From NCBI RefSeq assembly GCF_034190915.1, contig NW_026947484.1, positions 79,369,982-79,433,981 of the forward strand: 64,000 bases of DNA, read 5' to 3'. This DNA is from Cavia porcellus (taxonomy: Eukaryota; Chordata; Mammalia; Rodentia; Caviidae). The notes beneath the pieces are model-generated. The model did no database searches. It was not told the DNA's origin and saw nothing but the letters and a program-made list of their open reading frames with translations. Shown in pieces: positions 1 through 11,440 of this stretch. Made by a program: the position numbers and the translations under genes. The stretch's first letter is position 1. The number at the start of each line of letters is the position of its first letter.

Positions 1-316
1 AAACCATATTAAATCTCCAAATAAACATAATGCATAATTATACCTAAACTGATACAATAATCCTTCCCCAAAGTCCCAACAGTCCAAGTCCTAGTTTCTT
101 CTGATACTCTTACCCGTAAACCTATGTTTTGTTTTTTTTTAATCCTAATGCACAAAAACACAGAGTAAACATTTTCAATTCAAAAGGGAAGAACAGGGGA
201 AAATAACAGCATAAAAGCAAAGCCAAAAGCAAGCAGAGAAAACTTTATGTCCAACAGCTAAACAGCATGTCCATTATCTGGGGAACACTGTGGTAAGATG
301 CCCGTTCCAAAGACCT

Positions 317-424
317 CGGATAGGGTCAAGGATTTAGCTCATGCGTGGATTCAGCTAAGTGCATGCCTGGCAAGGATGAGGTCTGGAGTCCAATCCCCGG
401 TACCAAAAAAAAAAAAAAAAAAAA
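317..424 (+). mobile_element. ID-family SINE, diverged, with A-tail
   Basis: A tRNA-derived ID element. The tRNA-like body shows a degenerate A box (GGATTTAGCTCATG) and a B-box-like segment (GGAGTCCAATCC), followed by GGTACC and a pure A-run of more than 20 bases. Candidate 8-bp target-site duplications AAAGACCT lie at 309-316 and 425-432. It is more diverged than the ID copies at 11.1 and 24.2 kb. Confidence 0.85.
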
Positions 425-432
425 AAAGACCT

Positions 433-2383
433 TCAGTGGTCCCCTCCCTATGGCCCTGCCAGTTACCAATGGCATGGCCTCTCCTTGGACCGGCTCCACT
501 TGGAAGATTGGTCCCCATTCCTGGTATCTCCAGTTTCCTAGAGTCTCCAGTGCACCTTCAACTTCATTCCCACAGCTTCATACATTGTGTTCTCAGTAGC
601 TCCTTGCTTGGCCTCCAAAGCCATCCTTTGAAATGTGGGTAGAAGCCTCCCAGTTCTGAAAACTCAGTTTCTGCATTCAGGTAAAATCAACATCATATGC
701 ACAACACCAAGGTCTGCTGTCAGCAGAAGCAGTAGCCAAGCTCCCTTAGACCATGGCCACAGTGGCCCGAGTACCTAAATTGGCTGAGCACAGTGTAATA
801 AATCCCAGGGAAGCTGTTCCCTAGAAGGCTTTTTTAAAGAGCCTGGATCACAGAGATTTTCTTCTTAAATATAAAATTTGTATTTTTGCACTCTTTAACC
901 AGCAATAAGTGGGGGCTTACTGATTTCTGACATTCTGCTAAGTCACTTGATTTCTTTCTTATCCTTGTACCAAATACCTGGCTTCTTTTTAACGGCAGTA
1001 ACATCTTTGGCAACCATATCTCCTTTGGTCCCAATTTTACAGCTGGCTCCTTCTGAGGCAAAACAAAAGTTTTTCAAATTGTTCTGCTCTGTATTTTTGC
1101 CCCAGTTCTTGTTCTAAGTTTGTCTAAAAGCAGCTAGGAGTACTCATGCCTGAACATTGGACTGCCTTGAAATTTCTTCTCCCAGGTATATCAGTCCACC
1201 AATCTGTCTCCCACAAACTCTCAGCACATGGGCAAGATCTAGGCAAACTTTTTGCCAGATACAACACACCTGGTTTCTACTTGCTATTGGAATCCTTTTA
1301 CCCAAAGAAACCTCCTGAACCTGGCTTTTACTAGCTGCCTTCCTATCATCATTCTGCCCTTCTGACCTCTGTATCTCCTAACATTTCCAAACTCCTCCCA
1401 TAGACCAGTTCCCAAGGTTTCTAAGCCACTTGTCAGGTACAGTCATAGCAGTGATCCCACATCTCTGGCACTGATTTTCTGTGTTAGTTTCCTTCATTGA
1501 GACACAATCTGCTTAAATTAGGAAAGCTTATATGTGTCTGACAGTTGAAGGATATGAAGTCCAGAGTAAACTGGATCCATAGCAGAAATAGCTAAGTGAA
1601 AATGTGTTGTAATGCAAAGATAGCTAGTTCATCTCAGTATTTTCCTAGGGACCACCAGAGGGTTATGAGTCTCTTTTCCAGGGGGGGAAAAAAGCAGCAT
1701 TTTTTATAAGGAAACCTGATTTATTCCTTACAAACAGGTAGCATTTTTTTTTTTAAAGAGCATTTCTACAAAGGATCAGTGAGAGGTCAGAAAAAACTAC
1801 AGAAATTGCCCCAGATTAAAAAAAAAATCTTGTCATATCTTTCACTTGAAAGAAAGGCTGATCTTTAAGCCCAGCAGAGCTTATTACAGAATCAAACAGG
1901 TTTTCCCTACTTTGCCAGATTGATTCTGATCAATTTGGGCTTTGTGATATTGATCATGGTAGTGGTAAAATTATGTGAGCATGTGCCTATGTGCATGAAT
2001 GTGTGTATTTTAAAACAGAACATGTGACCTAACATCAATACAAGAAATGCTGTGGTTATCCTGGCGTTTGCTAAACAGCAAAGGAAAAATGCTTCTGTCT
2101 TATCAAAAACATCTCTTCTGCATGTTTTGAAGCTACAAGTAATGAAACATCTTCTAAATGGCTTCAAATCAAATTCAATAACTTGAACTATTCATTATGT
2201 TAGTTAAGAAGGCTCATATTAAGTCTCACAGTTCTGAACAACTTACCTATGTACTTATAAGATAAATAATGCATACTGTAAAGTAAAAATACATAATTCA
2301 AGAAATAAGGAGATACTGAGTACCTGCTCTGTTTAATGCACCTATTATAAATAAGATACATTGGGGTCATTAGTTTTTATAAA
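433..2383. other. No gene recognised
   Basis: AT-rich unique or very old sequence. The only reading frames are under about 90 codons, without a recognisable domain, and do not look coding. No repeat family could be named with confidence. Confidence 0.4.
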
Positions 2384-2398
2384 AGTAAATGGTTTCAA

Positions 2399-2489
2399 GA
2401 GCCTGGGGATTTAGCTCAGTGGCATAAGTGCCTGCCTGGCAGGTGCAAGGTCATGTGTTCGATCCCCAGTACCAAAACAAAACAAAACC
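2399..2489 (+). mobile_element. ID-family SINE with 15-bp TSD
   Basis: The body begins GCCTGGGGATTTAGCTCAGT and carries an A box (TAGCTCAGTGG) and B box (GTTCGATCC), ending in CAGTACC plus an (AAAAC)n tail. Flanking direct repeats AGTAAATGG(T/C)TTCAA at 2384-2398 and 2490-2504 differ at one base and mark an L1-type retrotransposition event. The anticodon-arm region (GCCTGCCTGGCAGGTGC) differs from the younger copies below. Confidence 0.93.
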
Positions 2490-2639
2490 AGTAAATGGCT
2501 TCAAAAGGACAAATGTATTTTGGAAATATGATTCTTGTAAGATTTCAGTATGAAACCTCAATGGATTGTTATGACAGACTAGCTTAAAAAAGAAAAGGAA
2601 AAAATTCAAAAAGTCCTAAAAAGGGTTTTGCCAGGGAAA

Positions 2640-3745
2640 TAAAGATCTACACAAAAACTGACCATTGAGAGAATGAAGATAAAAACAAAAATTATTTCTT
2701 GGTTGTAGGACTACATAAGACTGTCTAGTCAAACTAATGGAAACTTGGACTACAAACTGCCTTCATAACATCAGTTTAACTGTGTATAGGCATATGGTAA
2801 GAACTTTGTTCAACGTTAAGATAATGAAAGGATATGATGAAACTGAAATTCTTAATACACTCATGTCAGAATGGAAAGCAGTATTGCCACTTTATAAAAC
2901 ACTTTGGAAGTTGCTTCTGATGTGAAACATAATCACCATAAGACTCAGCAATTCTGCTCCCATGAACTTATCCAAGAAAAATGAAAACATTGGACTGAAC
3001 AAAGCCTTGCAAAAGAAACAAACAAACAAACAAAAAACTTACAGCAGCTTTTTTTATAATAGCTAGAAACTGACCCCCCCAAAAAATGCCCACTACCAAG
3101 AATATGGAAAAATTATGGTACACTCATAAAGAGAAACTATTATAAAAATAATTATTCATAAAAATATGAATGAATCTGAACATTATGCTGAGCAAATAAG
3201 ACACACTCACCAAAACATAAGCATAACTCATTTATTATGCTATAATGCATTGTGCTTTGCAAAATTTGTTTTGTTTTGTATTTGCAAATTGAAGGTTTGT
3301 AGCAACCCTACAATGAACAAGTCTAACAGCACTATTTTTGCAACAGCTCGGAGGATTGTTAACATATTTTAGGAATAAAGTATTTCTAAATTAAGGAACA
3401 TACTTTTTATAGATATAATGCTATCACACTTAACATACACAGAATATTATAAATATAATTTTATATGCATTGATAAATCAAAAAACTATCATATGACTCA
3501 TTTTATTGCAGTATTTGCTTCCTTGTGGTGGTTTGGAATGAAACTCTTGTGATCACTAAAGTAAAATTTTCATTATATGACTTAATGGCATGAAACTCTA
3601 GAAAAGAAAAAATGAAATCTACAGATACATAATATAGATCAGTGTTTGCCTGGGGCTAGAGATCAGAAGTGGGCACAACACTGAGTATAACATAGATTCT
3701 GAAAGGATAAAAATATTCTACGTGGTGGTGGTACATGGATGTAAT
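2640..3745 (+). mobile_element. Ancient L1 3' region (ORF2 end and 3'UTR), interrupted
   Basis: Decayed L1 sequence on the plus strand. About 2870-3200 resembles the last part of ORF2 in degenerate form (paraphrasing the family pattern: repeated short stretches around 'aaaatgaaaacattg' and 'aatatggaaaaattatgg'). About 3560-3745 resembles the L1 3'UTR segment with 'cagtgtttgcctggggctag'. A Tigger-like element at about 3215-3555 separates the two parts. No reading frame survives. Boundaries are approximate. Confidence 0.65.
3215..3555. mobile_element. Tigger-like (TcMar) DNA transposon remnant
   Basis: The stretch carries sequence typical of non-autonomous Tigger1-type elements: 'aaattgaaggtttgtagcaa' followed by 'ccctacaatg', then 'aataaagtatttctaaatta', 'cataatgctatcacacttaa', 'ttttatatgcattg', 'gactcattttattgcagtat' and 'ggtggtttggaatgaa'. 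It sits inside an older L1 tail, which gives a relative order of insertion. The outer terminal inverted repeats are too decayed to place exactly. Family assignment is from memory of the consensus. Confidence 0.7.
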
Positions 3746-3920
3746 TTTTTTCCAGAAAGGATCTCACTATATAGTTCACACTGGCCTTAAATCCACTATG
3801 TATCCCAGGGTGGCCTTGAACTCCCCTATGTAGCCCAGGGTGGCCTCAAACTCCAATGATACTCCTTTCTCAGCACCCCAAGTGTTGGGATTACAGGCAT
3901 GCATCACCATGCATAATTTT
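3746..3920 (-). mobile_element. B1 SINE, antisense, with internal duplication
   Basis: Reverse-strand 7SL-derived SINE. It shows 'ggatctcactatatagttca' near the element's 3' side and 'agtgttgggattacaggcat' near its 5' side. The phrase 'tatgta(t/g)cccagggtggcct' occurs twice in tandem (about 3797 and 3827), an internal duplication. It lies at the end of the L1/Tigger composite. Confidence 0.87.
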
Positions 3921-4298
3921 TAAAACTGAATTAAACACTTTTTAAAAGGCTGTATTTTCTGTATCCTATATTTTATAATATCAATTAAAGTGATTTTATA
4001 AAACAACAAAATTTGAGAAGTAGCATATTTAGAACAAAGAAAATACATATAGTACACTACATCATTCAAATTATATTAAGGCTACAATGTCTATTTCTAT
4101 GAACATCCCAAAGGAGATAAAAATTAAATAAAATGACTTGTGTAAACTGTATATGAAGACTATTATACAGGAGGAATGCTTGTATATATGACTTGGTGAC
4201 AAAGCATAAAATGCAATCATAAAACCGATCTAACAGATCTGAAGAGCTACATATTAAAAGGACAAAATATGGCTCTACTGGGTGGACACACAGATCTT

Positions 4299-4392
4299 GT
4301 TCATTATATCTATATAGCTGTATCTTTATCTATATATCTCTATATATCTATATTCTATATATCTGTATCTATATATCTATATAGATATAATT
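4299..4392. repeat. (TATATC)n-like AT-rich simple repeat
   Basis: Imperfect TATCTATA/TATATC tandem array over about 90 bp. No terminal structure or target duplication links it to a named element. Confidence 0.9.
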
Positions 4393-4640
4393 ATTCTAAT
4401 TAGAACTCAGACTAAAATTCAAATGACACATGCTGAATATTTAGGATCTGCTAGATACAACAGAATGTGACCTTTCTAATAAATTGAGCTCTTAATTGAA
4501 CTCTTATCATCCTTACTAAAAATGATTATGCAGTAACATGCCCTCTAAAAGTTTTTTCAGAGTATATTCTTCTATAAAATTGAACAACCTGTTTACTCAT
4601 TATTCAGCCTTATGACCTACTGCTTAGACTTACAACCATC

Positions 4641-4800
4641 TTTTTTTTTTTTTTTTTTGGTACAGTTGTGTGTCTTGTTTATAGAGCCTCAGTGTCTTTG
4701 TGTACAGTATACCTTGTTTATACAGTACTGTAGTTCTTGCTGATTGTACTGTAGTTTTATGTTCTAATAACAGTACTGTATTTAAGAGTTACACAAATAA
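4641..4800. other. Poly-T followed by repeated TACAGTACTGTA-like motif
   Basis: After an uninterrupted T-run (about 4641-4658), the palindromic core AGTACTGTA/TGTACTGTAG recurs about four times within 120 bp. This could be the eroded end of a DNA transposon or a short local duplication. No family was identified. Confidence 0.3.
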
Positions 4801-4961
4801 AAGCAGGTTGGAGTTTCTTTTGACTATTTCCTTGTTCTGAATATTATGAGGCACATCGTATATATGACTCCTCATTGAGCAACAATTCAATTAACAACCT
4901 AATAGCAGAACTGGAACTTAGTTGTTAAACAAGAAATATTTCAAGCTCTCAAATTACTGAA

Positions 4962-5130
4962 CTTTTTGCTTGCTTGTTTGTTTGTTTGTTTTCCAAGACA
5001 GGATCTTCTTACGTAGTTCAGGCTGGCCTTCAACTCACTCTGTAGCTCTGCTGCCTCAGATTCACATCAATTCTCCTCCTTCAGCCTCTCGAGTGCTAAA
5101 ATTACAGGTGGGTACCACCATGCATGGCTT
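4962..5130 (-). mobile_element. B1 SINE, antisense, with TSD
   Basis: Antisense B1: 'caagacaggatcttcttacg', 'caggctggccttcaactcac' and 'tgctaaaattacaggtgggt' in order, with a (TTTG)n tail at the lower-coordinate end. Flanking direct repeat AATTACTGAA at 4952-4961 and 5131-5140. Confidence 0.92.
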
Positions 5131-5140
5131 AATTACTGAA

Positions 5141-6574
5141 ATTTATATGCCTTTTATATTTCAGTATTTAATAAATATTTTTTAAAATGCTGTGCATTGC
5201 TTTTAAAATATATTGCTGTTTATCACTAACAAATATACTAAAGGTAGACTTATTTAATAAACCACCTAATATAAATCTCTACCTTACTAGACAATAAAAT
5301 AGTTTACAATGATTCATTTTCTGATGAAATTTCAAGTATTATCCAATAAAATAAAACTATTGAAAAAAATGATAAAAATCTGTACGTTTCCTGCCCTAGA
5401 CAGTAATGTCTTTCCTATTATTGAGGTACAAGCAGGGAAGGTCCCTAACAGGTGGTAGAAGGGCCAAAAATATACTTAAAATTTCAGGTCACTACTAATG
5501 GGAAAAGAAGCTATAAGTGGATAAAAAGGATGATGGCCTATGTAATGCATGGCAATCCCTTCCTTCACATTTACTCTCAATTTTTCTCTTCCCAAAGGCA
5601 AGCATTTTAATTTGGGGATCCAAGTTTTCCAAAGTAGTTAACCTCACTTTTGTATCCTGACAAAGGAGTACACAATCCTTATAAATTCTGAAATGGAAAT
5701 ATGATCTATACTAGTTGAATCAAAATAAACATTTGTTAGATACACTTGTTCAATACACTGGGACTCTTTTTCCCAGCGGAGATAAATGAAGGAATAACAA
5801 GCTTAGGAGCTAATAAGTTCCTGCATATCAGGAACATCAGAATAAAGTCAATACCATCAGAATAAAGCCAAAACAAAGAAATGCAAATCATTGATTCAGG
5901 ACCTGATACTTAAAGAAGCCTATCTTTATATTTCCATGAGCCAGTGCCTTTTCTTTGAGGCTTAAATTCAGAATTATTTTTGTTTTTTAATTATTACTTT
6001 TTATTACTTATGAAATGCAAAGGAAAATGGACTTACATGCATAAGATATCATCATGACTTAAAAATTGGTTTTAGAATTTATAGCTGAAGCTAAACATTA
6101 ACTCTGGTGTTACTACTGACATAATCTAAGTCCATATTCATACAGCATTTTTTATTTTTGTCTATCTCTTTTTTTTTTTCATTGTTGCCTGCCAGCCAGC
6201 ACTCACACTGAACTAAACCCCAGTCCTAGATATTCTCAATAGGCTGTTATTCTGAAACCTGTACATGTTTTAAGATCTGACTCCACTACATTTCCAGTAT
6301 TAGTCCCAGATTTGATGGACCCAGATTCTGTCTTAAAATTAGTGTTTTTAGCTTAATTTATGATAAACCTTTGATAGAAATCAGAATGTAAGGATTGTTT
6401 TAGAAAGTATGATGATTCAGTAAAAAATTCTATTGTTTTAAATTAGTGCTACTGCTTGTCATAAACAAAACAAACAGCAAGATAAATGGGTCAAAAGGCA
6501 TGCGATTACAGGCAAATTTTAGATTTATATAGTTATATATTTTTTCCTCTAATTAGCACACAGTATTTCTATTG
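5141..6574. other. No gene recognised
   Basis: AT-rich non-coding sequence without a long ORF or a confidently nameable repeat. Confidence 0.4.
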
Positions 6575-6712
6575 TTTATTTATTTATTGAAACATGGTCT
6601 CATTATGTAGCTGGTTCACTAAACAGCCCAGGTTGGCCTTCAATTTACATCAATCCTCCTACCTCAGTCTCCTGAGTGCTAGGATTACGGGCATGCACCA
6701 CCACACGGGCAT
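6575..6712 (-). mobile_element. B1 SINE, antisense
   Basis: Antisense B1-like SINE with 'catggtctcattatgtagct', 'cccaggttggccttcaattt', 'gtgctaggattacgggcatg' and 'accaccacacgg'. A (TTTA)n tail precedes it. Confidence 0.9.
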
Positions 6713-7430
6713 CTATATTACTTTTATAATCTGAAAAGTAAAATTATTAGCAAAGAGATCAACACATACACAAAGGCCTTGTGATTTTATACTTTTAAAT
6801 GTATAAAACAGCCCTACCTTCCCTATGTGGAATGAAGTTAACTGCTCTATCCTGAAAGTGGTGAAATACTCAAAATTCCTTGACAATTTCCACATCATCA
6901 CCATAGCGACTATGACATAATGTGCCACATTATAGTGTAGTCTCTTTATATTGCTTGGGGCTTCCTGAGCTTCTTGAACATATTAGTTGGTTACTTCTTA
7001 GGCAAAAACGAAAACATTTCAACTATTATTTTTAAAATACTTTCTATGTCCATTTTTGTGCTCTGCTCCTGCTGAAACTCAAACAGACAGCTGCTAGACA
7101 GACATGTTAGAGAGCTAGGTGTTCTTCTTTACCCTTATCTGTCTGGGTGCTTCAGACTGAAAAAATTTTGATAGAGCTTATGTCATTCATTGCTTTTTCT
7201 TAATACACTAGATAGTAAAACTAAATAATTGTTCTTCCCACTTATAGAATTTCTATTAGGTTTTTTATAGTTTCCATTTCTAATCCAAAGTTTCCAATTT
7301 GTTCATTCATGAAGACCACAGTGTATGTCTGCTTGTTCTGTGTTTAACTCTTTTGCATGGGTATGCATACATAAACTTTTAATCACTAAAATCAACGTCC
7401 AGGCCATCTGAAGGACTGTTTCTATTATTG

Positions 7431-7433
<3 letters not shown>

Positions 7434-7476
<43 letters not shown>
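7434..7476. repeat. (TA)n microsatellite
   Basis: Uninterrupted AT dinucleotide array of about 21 units. Uninterrupted arrays of this length are usually length-polymorphic. Confidence 0.98.
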
Positions 7477-7479
<3 letters not shown>

Positions 7480-7717
7480 CTTTCACATATGTAGTAATAC
7501 ACTGAACTGTGATAAAATGTAAAGAACATAGATTCTGTGTTCTGTTTGTTTGAAAAGGGACAACCCCTTGTTCTTAAGCATTGATTTTTTTTTATGTTAG
7601 TGTGAATGTAAGACACGCTTAAAGTATTTCTCAAGTTCCTCCAGCACAGAGGATTGATATTTTTTGCTGAAATCTAGTTTTAATGTTGTTAGAGAGAGGA
7701 GAAGGCTTCCTCTAGGA

Positions 7718-8095
7718 TGTTGCCATGGCTTGAATTGTTCCTCTCCAAAAAGCTAGTGTGATGCTATTAAAGGTGAAGTCTTTCAGAGACGATTAATTCA
7801 TGAAAGCTCTCTTCCATGATTATATCCAAGGATCTTATAGAACAGTCTTCACACAGAATTTAGCTTTCTTCCCTTCCACCTTCTGCCATGAATCTCACAG
7901 AATTATTCCCCTCTGGAGGTCTAAGCTTTCATGGTGCCATTTTGCAAGTGAGAGCAGACCTCACCAGGCAACTGAAACTGCTAGCCTGATTGTAAGACTT
8001 CTCAGCTTGCAGAACTCAGAGAAAATAAATTTCTGTTCTTGATAAATTACCCAGTCTCAAGTGTTTTGTTATAGCAGCAAATATAGACTAGGGTA
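7718..8095 (+). mobile_element. Solo LTR, MaLR (ERVL-MaLR, MLT1/MST-like)
   Basis: Plus-strand LTR of an old endogenous retroviral (MaLR) family. It starts TGTTGCCATGGCTTGAATTG, and its interior has 'accttctgccatgaatctca' and 'agaaaataaatttctgttct' (polyadenylation-like AATAAA). Its end has 'ataaattacccagtctcaag' and 'tatagcagcaaatatagac'. No internal retroviral genes are attached. The right end is approximate. Confidence 0.85.
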
Positions 8096-9197
8096 AAAGG
8101 TCTTAACTCATATTATGAATTTTTGTTCTCAACTAAATGGTTAGAATGTTAACATCTTTCCACTCACTTAGGACAGGACTCCAAGAACTACAAGGAACCT
8201 TGAACACAGACATGTCCTTGTCATATACCTAGAAGCTCACAGTCTTAGTCTGACACATATTCAGACCACCCCTCGACCAAGGACTCAAGGGGAATGTACT
8301 TCCCAAATTTTCACCCCTACTTCTGTTATCACTTTCTCCTGCAGAGTACCCTGCTCCAGATATAACTTGTTTTACCAACCCTAAATTCTAATTCTACATT
8401 CTCAGCTCAGAGATACTGCTGCCTCTGCTGGGACTCCTGGTCCTGGTCACTCAGTCAGGAAGCTGTTATTAGGCAGTCAGCCAGAGTAAGTGTGGAACTC
8501 TTCTTATAAATGCCTTTTTATGCCTCCTATTGTCCAATTCCTGAAGACACTGCCTTCAATATTTGTTCAACTTTGTCATTGTCTATGGAAAGATAAATAT
8601 AGTACCAGTTACTCCACCGAGGCCAGTAGCAAAAGCTCTTATCCATATTATTTTAAACAGTTCTTGTTTTCTATTGATTATGTCTCCTCTTCTTCTAATG
8701 TGCCTAATTTATGTATTTTATGATCCCGAGTTGAATGCAGATATAATGCTTATTTTGATAAAATACATTAAAACTTTTAAATATTAGATGATGACAGAAA
8801 ACATTATCAGATATTTTGTAGTTTCTAAAGTTTAAGCAAAATATTTTTAAGTTGAATTTTCAAATTCTCTTCCCATACTTACTTTCCTTTTTCCTGAGAA
8901 AAGCATCAATAATATGCTACCATATTACCTTTCATATTCTTCTACTAGAGTATGTTTGCCTATTTTTATTCAAGTCAAAATAAAAATACAAAATTCAAGT
9001 TATCAGATTTCTTGTTCCTTCCAATTTAGACCACAGTCTGATCTCATTACCATACTAGTTAACTTAGTTAAAAACTGTAAAAACATCTACTTATTCCCAC
9101 ACAAGCCATGACAAATTTAAATGAGAAATCAATATATACACTAATAAAGACTTACATATATATTAAATATTTTCACAGATTAAATGGTGACAAATGA
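8096..9197. other. No gene recognised
   Basis: Non-coding AT-rich sequence. Two overlapping frames near 8490-8790 reach about 75 codons, but their composition is that of translated AT-rich DNA and no domain is visible. Confidence 0.4.
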
Positions 9198-9210
9198 AGA
9201 ATAGGTTTTC

Positions 9211-9212
9211 TT

Positions 9213-9244
<32 letters not shown>

Positions 9245-9341
9245 TGTCTTTTTCATTTTTATCAGTACTGGGGATCGAACTCACGACCGCCTGCTTGCAA
9301 GGCAGGTGCTTATGCCGCTGAGCTAAACCCCCAGCCCCCTG
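9211..9341 (-). mobile_element. Young ID SINE, antisense, 13-bp TSD
   Basis: Antisense ID: a T-rich tail (about 9211-9245), then 'cagtactggggatcgaactc' (B box complement), the arm 'cctgcttgcaaggcagg' and 'gctgagctaaaccc' (A box complement). The 13-bp direct repeat AGAATAGGTTTTC flanks it at 9198-9210 and 9342-9354. The intact promoter boxes and perfect TSD indicate a recent insertion. Confidence 0.96.
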
Positions 9342-10627
9342 AGAATAGGTTTTCAACTGACTTAGATACTAGAAATGATTACTTAAATGCTTAATGACTT
9401 ATCTGTTAGGCAAAGTGCCTAGGGATCATAGTTTTATTGGAATCCCACAGACATGTTTTAATTTCTTTTAAAAAACAGAACTAAGTTAGGACATAACATG
9501 TTTAACAAACAATATACACCAAGGTATCATAAAATATAACTGTGTTTTTAGTGTAGTTGTGGAGATACACATAAATGGAAGGTGTTTTTAAATTTGCTAA
9601 AACAAATCTTACAGAACCTCTTTTTAGGTATATATACCTCTAGGATGTGAAATCTTAGGAATTTTTCATTGTACCAAATGAGGCTTTCTTCTCTCTAGGT
9701 TTTCAGAGGTACTAATTCAATCCTAATCCTTTCACCCTTAATTTTTTTTTGTTTTGTGTTTTGTGTTTTTTGTTTTGTTTACATAAACTGCATTCATGAA
9801 GTACTCAGGCAGCCCAACAATTGGAAGATATTGAATAAATGGTCGCTGGATAAATATACCTCTCCACGGACTCATTTAAATTACTCAGAAGATGTTATCT
9901 TCCTGGCTGCTACAAATGTGCTTTATATTTGCTTTCTATAATACACAAGTGGAATTAGTGTCTCCTCCTATTTTCAATACCTCAGTCTCTTTAAAGTCAC
10001 CAAGTCACCAGATTCTGTTGAGACTTCAAACCCATAGCATACTTGCAGAACCAAGATAATAATCACAGGGAAAACCCACAAATCTCAAAACTTACCTGAT
10101 TGTGGTTATGTTTTACTAATATTTTCAGGTTCCCTTAATTATTTATCATTCATAACTGTGATAAGTGATTCCTGCATGCAAATCATCACAGTCTCCTAAA
10201 AGAAACACTCTATATATTCAATGCCCATCAAAATTCTCAACACAGAAAGGGGCATTTAAGAGAATAAAATGATTTTTTTTCATTGTATAAGGAATCTTAC
10301 ATGAAACACACTAGGATAAATAAGAGCAGAATGTTCTAGATTGATGCCTGCAATGACAGACAGATAGGATGCCAGGATATAACCGGTAACCTCCTTGAAT
10401 CCCTTTACATAAATGAAATTTCATCCGTTTAATCAGAAGGCATAGAACCTCATTCCGGCTGCACTACCAATATACCATCCATCACAAGGCAATATACCAT
10501 TGCCTTACTTTTAGTCTGTTTCCACATATGTAACATACACATATAAACATAAAAATACAGTTACCATTTAATGAACAAATTTGTTCCAAAAGAACGTGGT
10601 AAATAATTCTTTCAATAGTATAAATAA

Positions 10628-10745
10628 ACCAATGGTGGTGGTACACACCTATCATCCTAGCTACTTGACAGACTAGGCAGGAGGATCATGGCAACCCATA
10701 CTTTCAGACAAGCCTGAGCAACATAGCAGACCTCAAATAAATAAA
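10628..10745 (+). mobile_element. B1/Alu-like 7SL SINE without internal duplication
   Basis: Plus-strand 7SL-derived monomer: 'tggtggtggtacacacctat', 'ctaggcaggaggatcatggc' and 'caagcctgagcaacatagca', ending in an (AAAT)n tail. It lacks the B1 internal duplication and resembles a proto-B1 (pB1) or FLAM-like form. Confidence 0.8.
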
Positions 10746-11004
10746 ATACAATTAATAAATTTATAACATTTTTTATTTCATTATAATGACATCATTCTTA
10801 AATTTTCTAGGCAAACCTTTAGTTTTCTATAATTGCATCAGTGTAAACAGACTCATTCTTCTGAACTTTTAATATGTTTTATATACCAATCTTTAATGTA
10901 CCACATTTGGATTGCAGATTGTAGGCTAAAAATGTTAAAAGTACTGCTTTTCATACTACTGTATAACGCTTCTTACAAAGTATAAATTATTATGTCTTAC
11001 ATTC

Positions 11005-11440
11005 TAAGCAAATATGTCTATCTTCTAGAACATTTATCTGTAAAGGGCCAAACAATAAATGGGCTTTGTGGGCCAAAGCATCACTGTTGCAAATAATCAA
11101 ATCCAGTACTGTATTAAAAATACAGCCAGGCTGGGGATTTAGCTCAGCGGCATAGGCGCCTGCCTTGCAAGCAGGCAGTCGTGAGTTCGATCCCTGGTAC
11201 CGAAAAAAAGGAAAAATGCAGCCAAGACAATGTGTAAACAAATAATATAGCTGATAAAAGTGTGAGGAGTACACTTACTCTCATTTAAATACTGCACAAC
11301 ATATCCAGGTATCAAAACCTTACATGATATACCATCAATATGTACAATTTTTCTATATTTATCTATCAGTTTAAAATTAAACTTTTAAAAGATAGGCTCC
11401 CTGATGAATTTTCCCTGAAGGTCATAGTTAGCTAACCCCT
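11005..11440 (+). mobile_element. hAT-Charlie-like non-autonomous DNA transposon, split by an ID
   Basis: Segments 'ctgtaaagggccaaacaata', 'ggctttgtgggccaaagcat', 'cagccaagacaatgtgtaaa' and, near the right end, 'catagttagctaacccctgg' match the pattern of a widespread mammalian hAT-Charlie MITE. The order is preserved across the ID at 11129-11211, so the ID inserted into it. The exact family name was not determined. Confidence 0.6.
11129..11211 (+). mobile_element. Young ID SINE inside a DNA transposon, with TSD
   Basis: Well-preserved ID body: GGGGATTTAGCTCAGCGG (A box), the arm GCCTGCCTTGCAAGCAGGC, GAGTTCGATCC (B box), CTGGTACCG and a short A-rich tail. The flanks AAAAAT(A/G)CAGCCA at 11116-11128 and 11212-11224 are target duplications. 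See the finding on the anticodon arm. Confidence 0.95.

Noticed and set aside
7425..7634. A protein with a long Ile-Tyr repeat
   Set aside because: It is the translation of the (TA)n microsatellite.
9194..9394. 66-residue ORF with phenylalanine-rich start
   Set aside because: Translation of the antisense ID element and its T-rich tail.
9421..9480. A second hAT-Charlie fragment suggested by 'agttttattggaatcccaca'
   Set aside because: The match is about 20 bases with no flanking support.
11129..11211. A functional tRNA-Ala(UGC) gene, because of the intact A box, B box and anticodon arm
   Set aside because: The element has a 3' A-rich tail, flanking TSDs, an extended D-arm region and poor acceptor-stem pairing. 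It is an ID SINE, as are the similar copies at 9.2, 24.2 and 56.8 kb.
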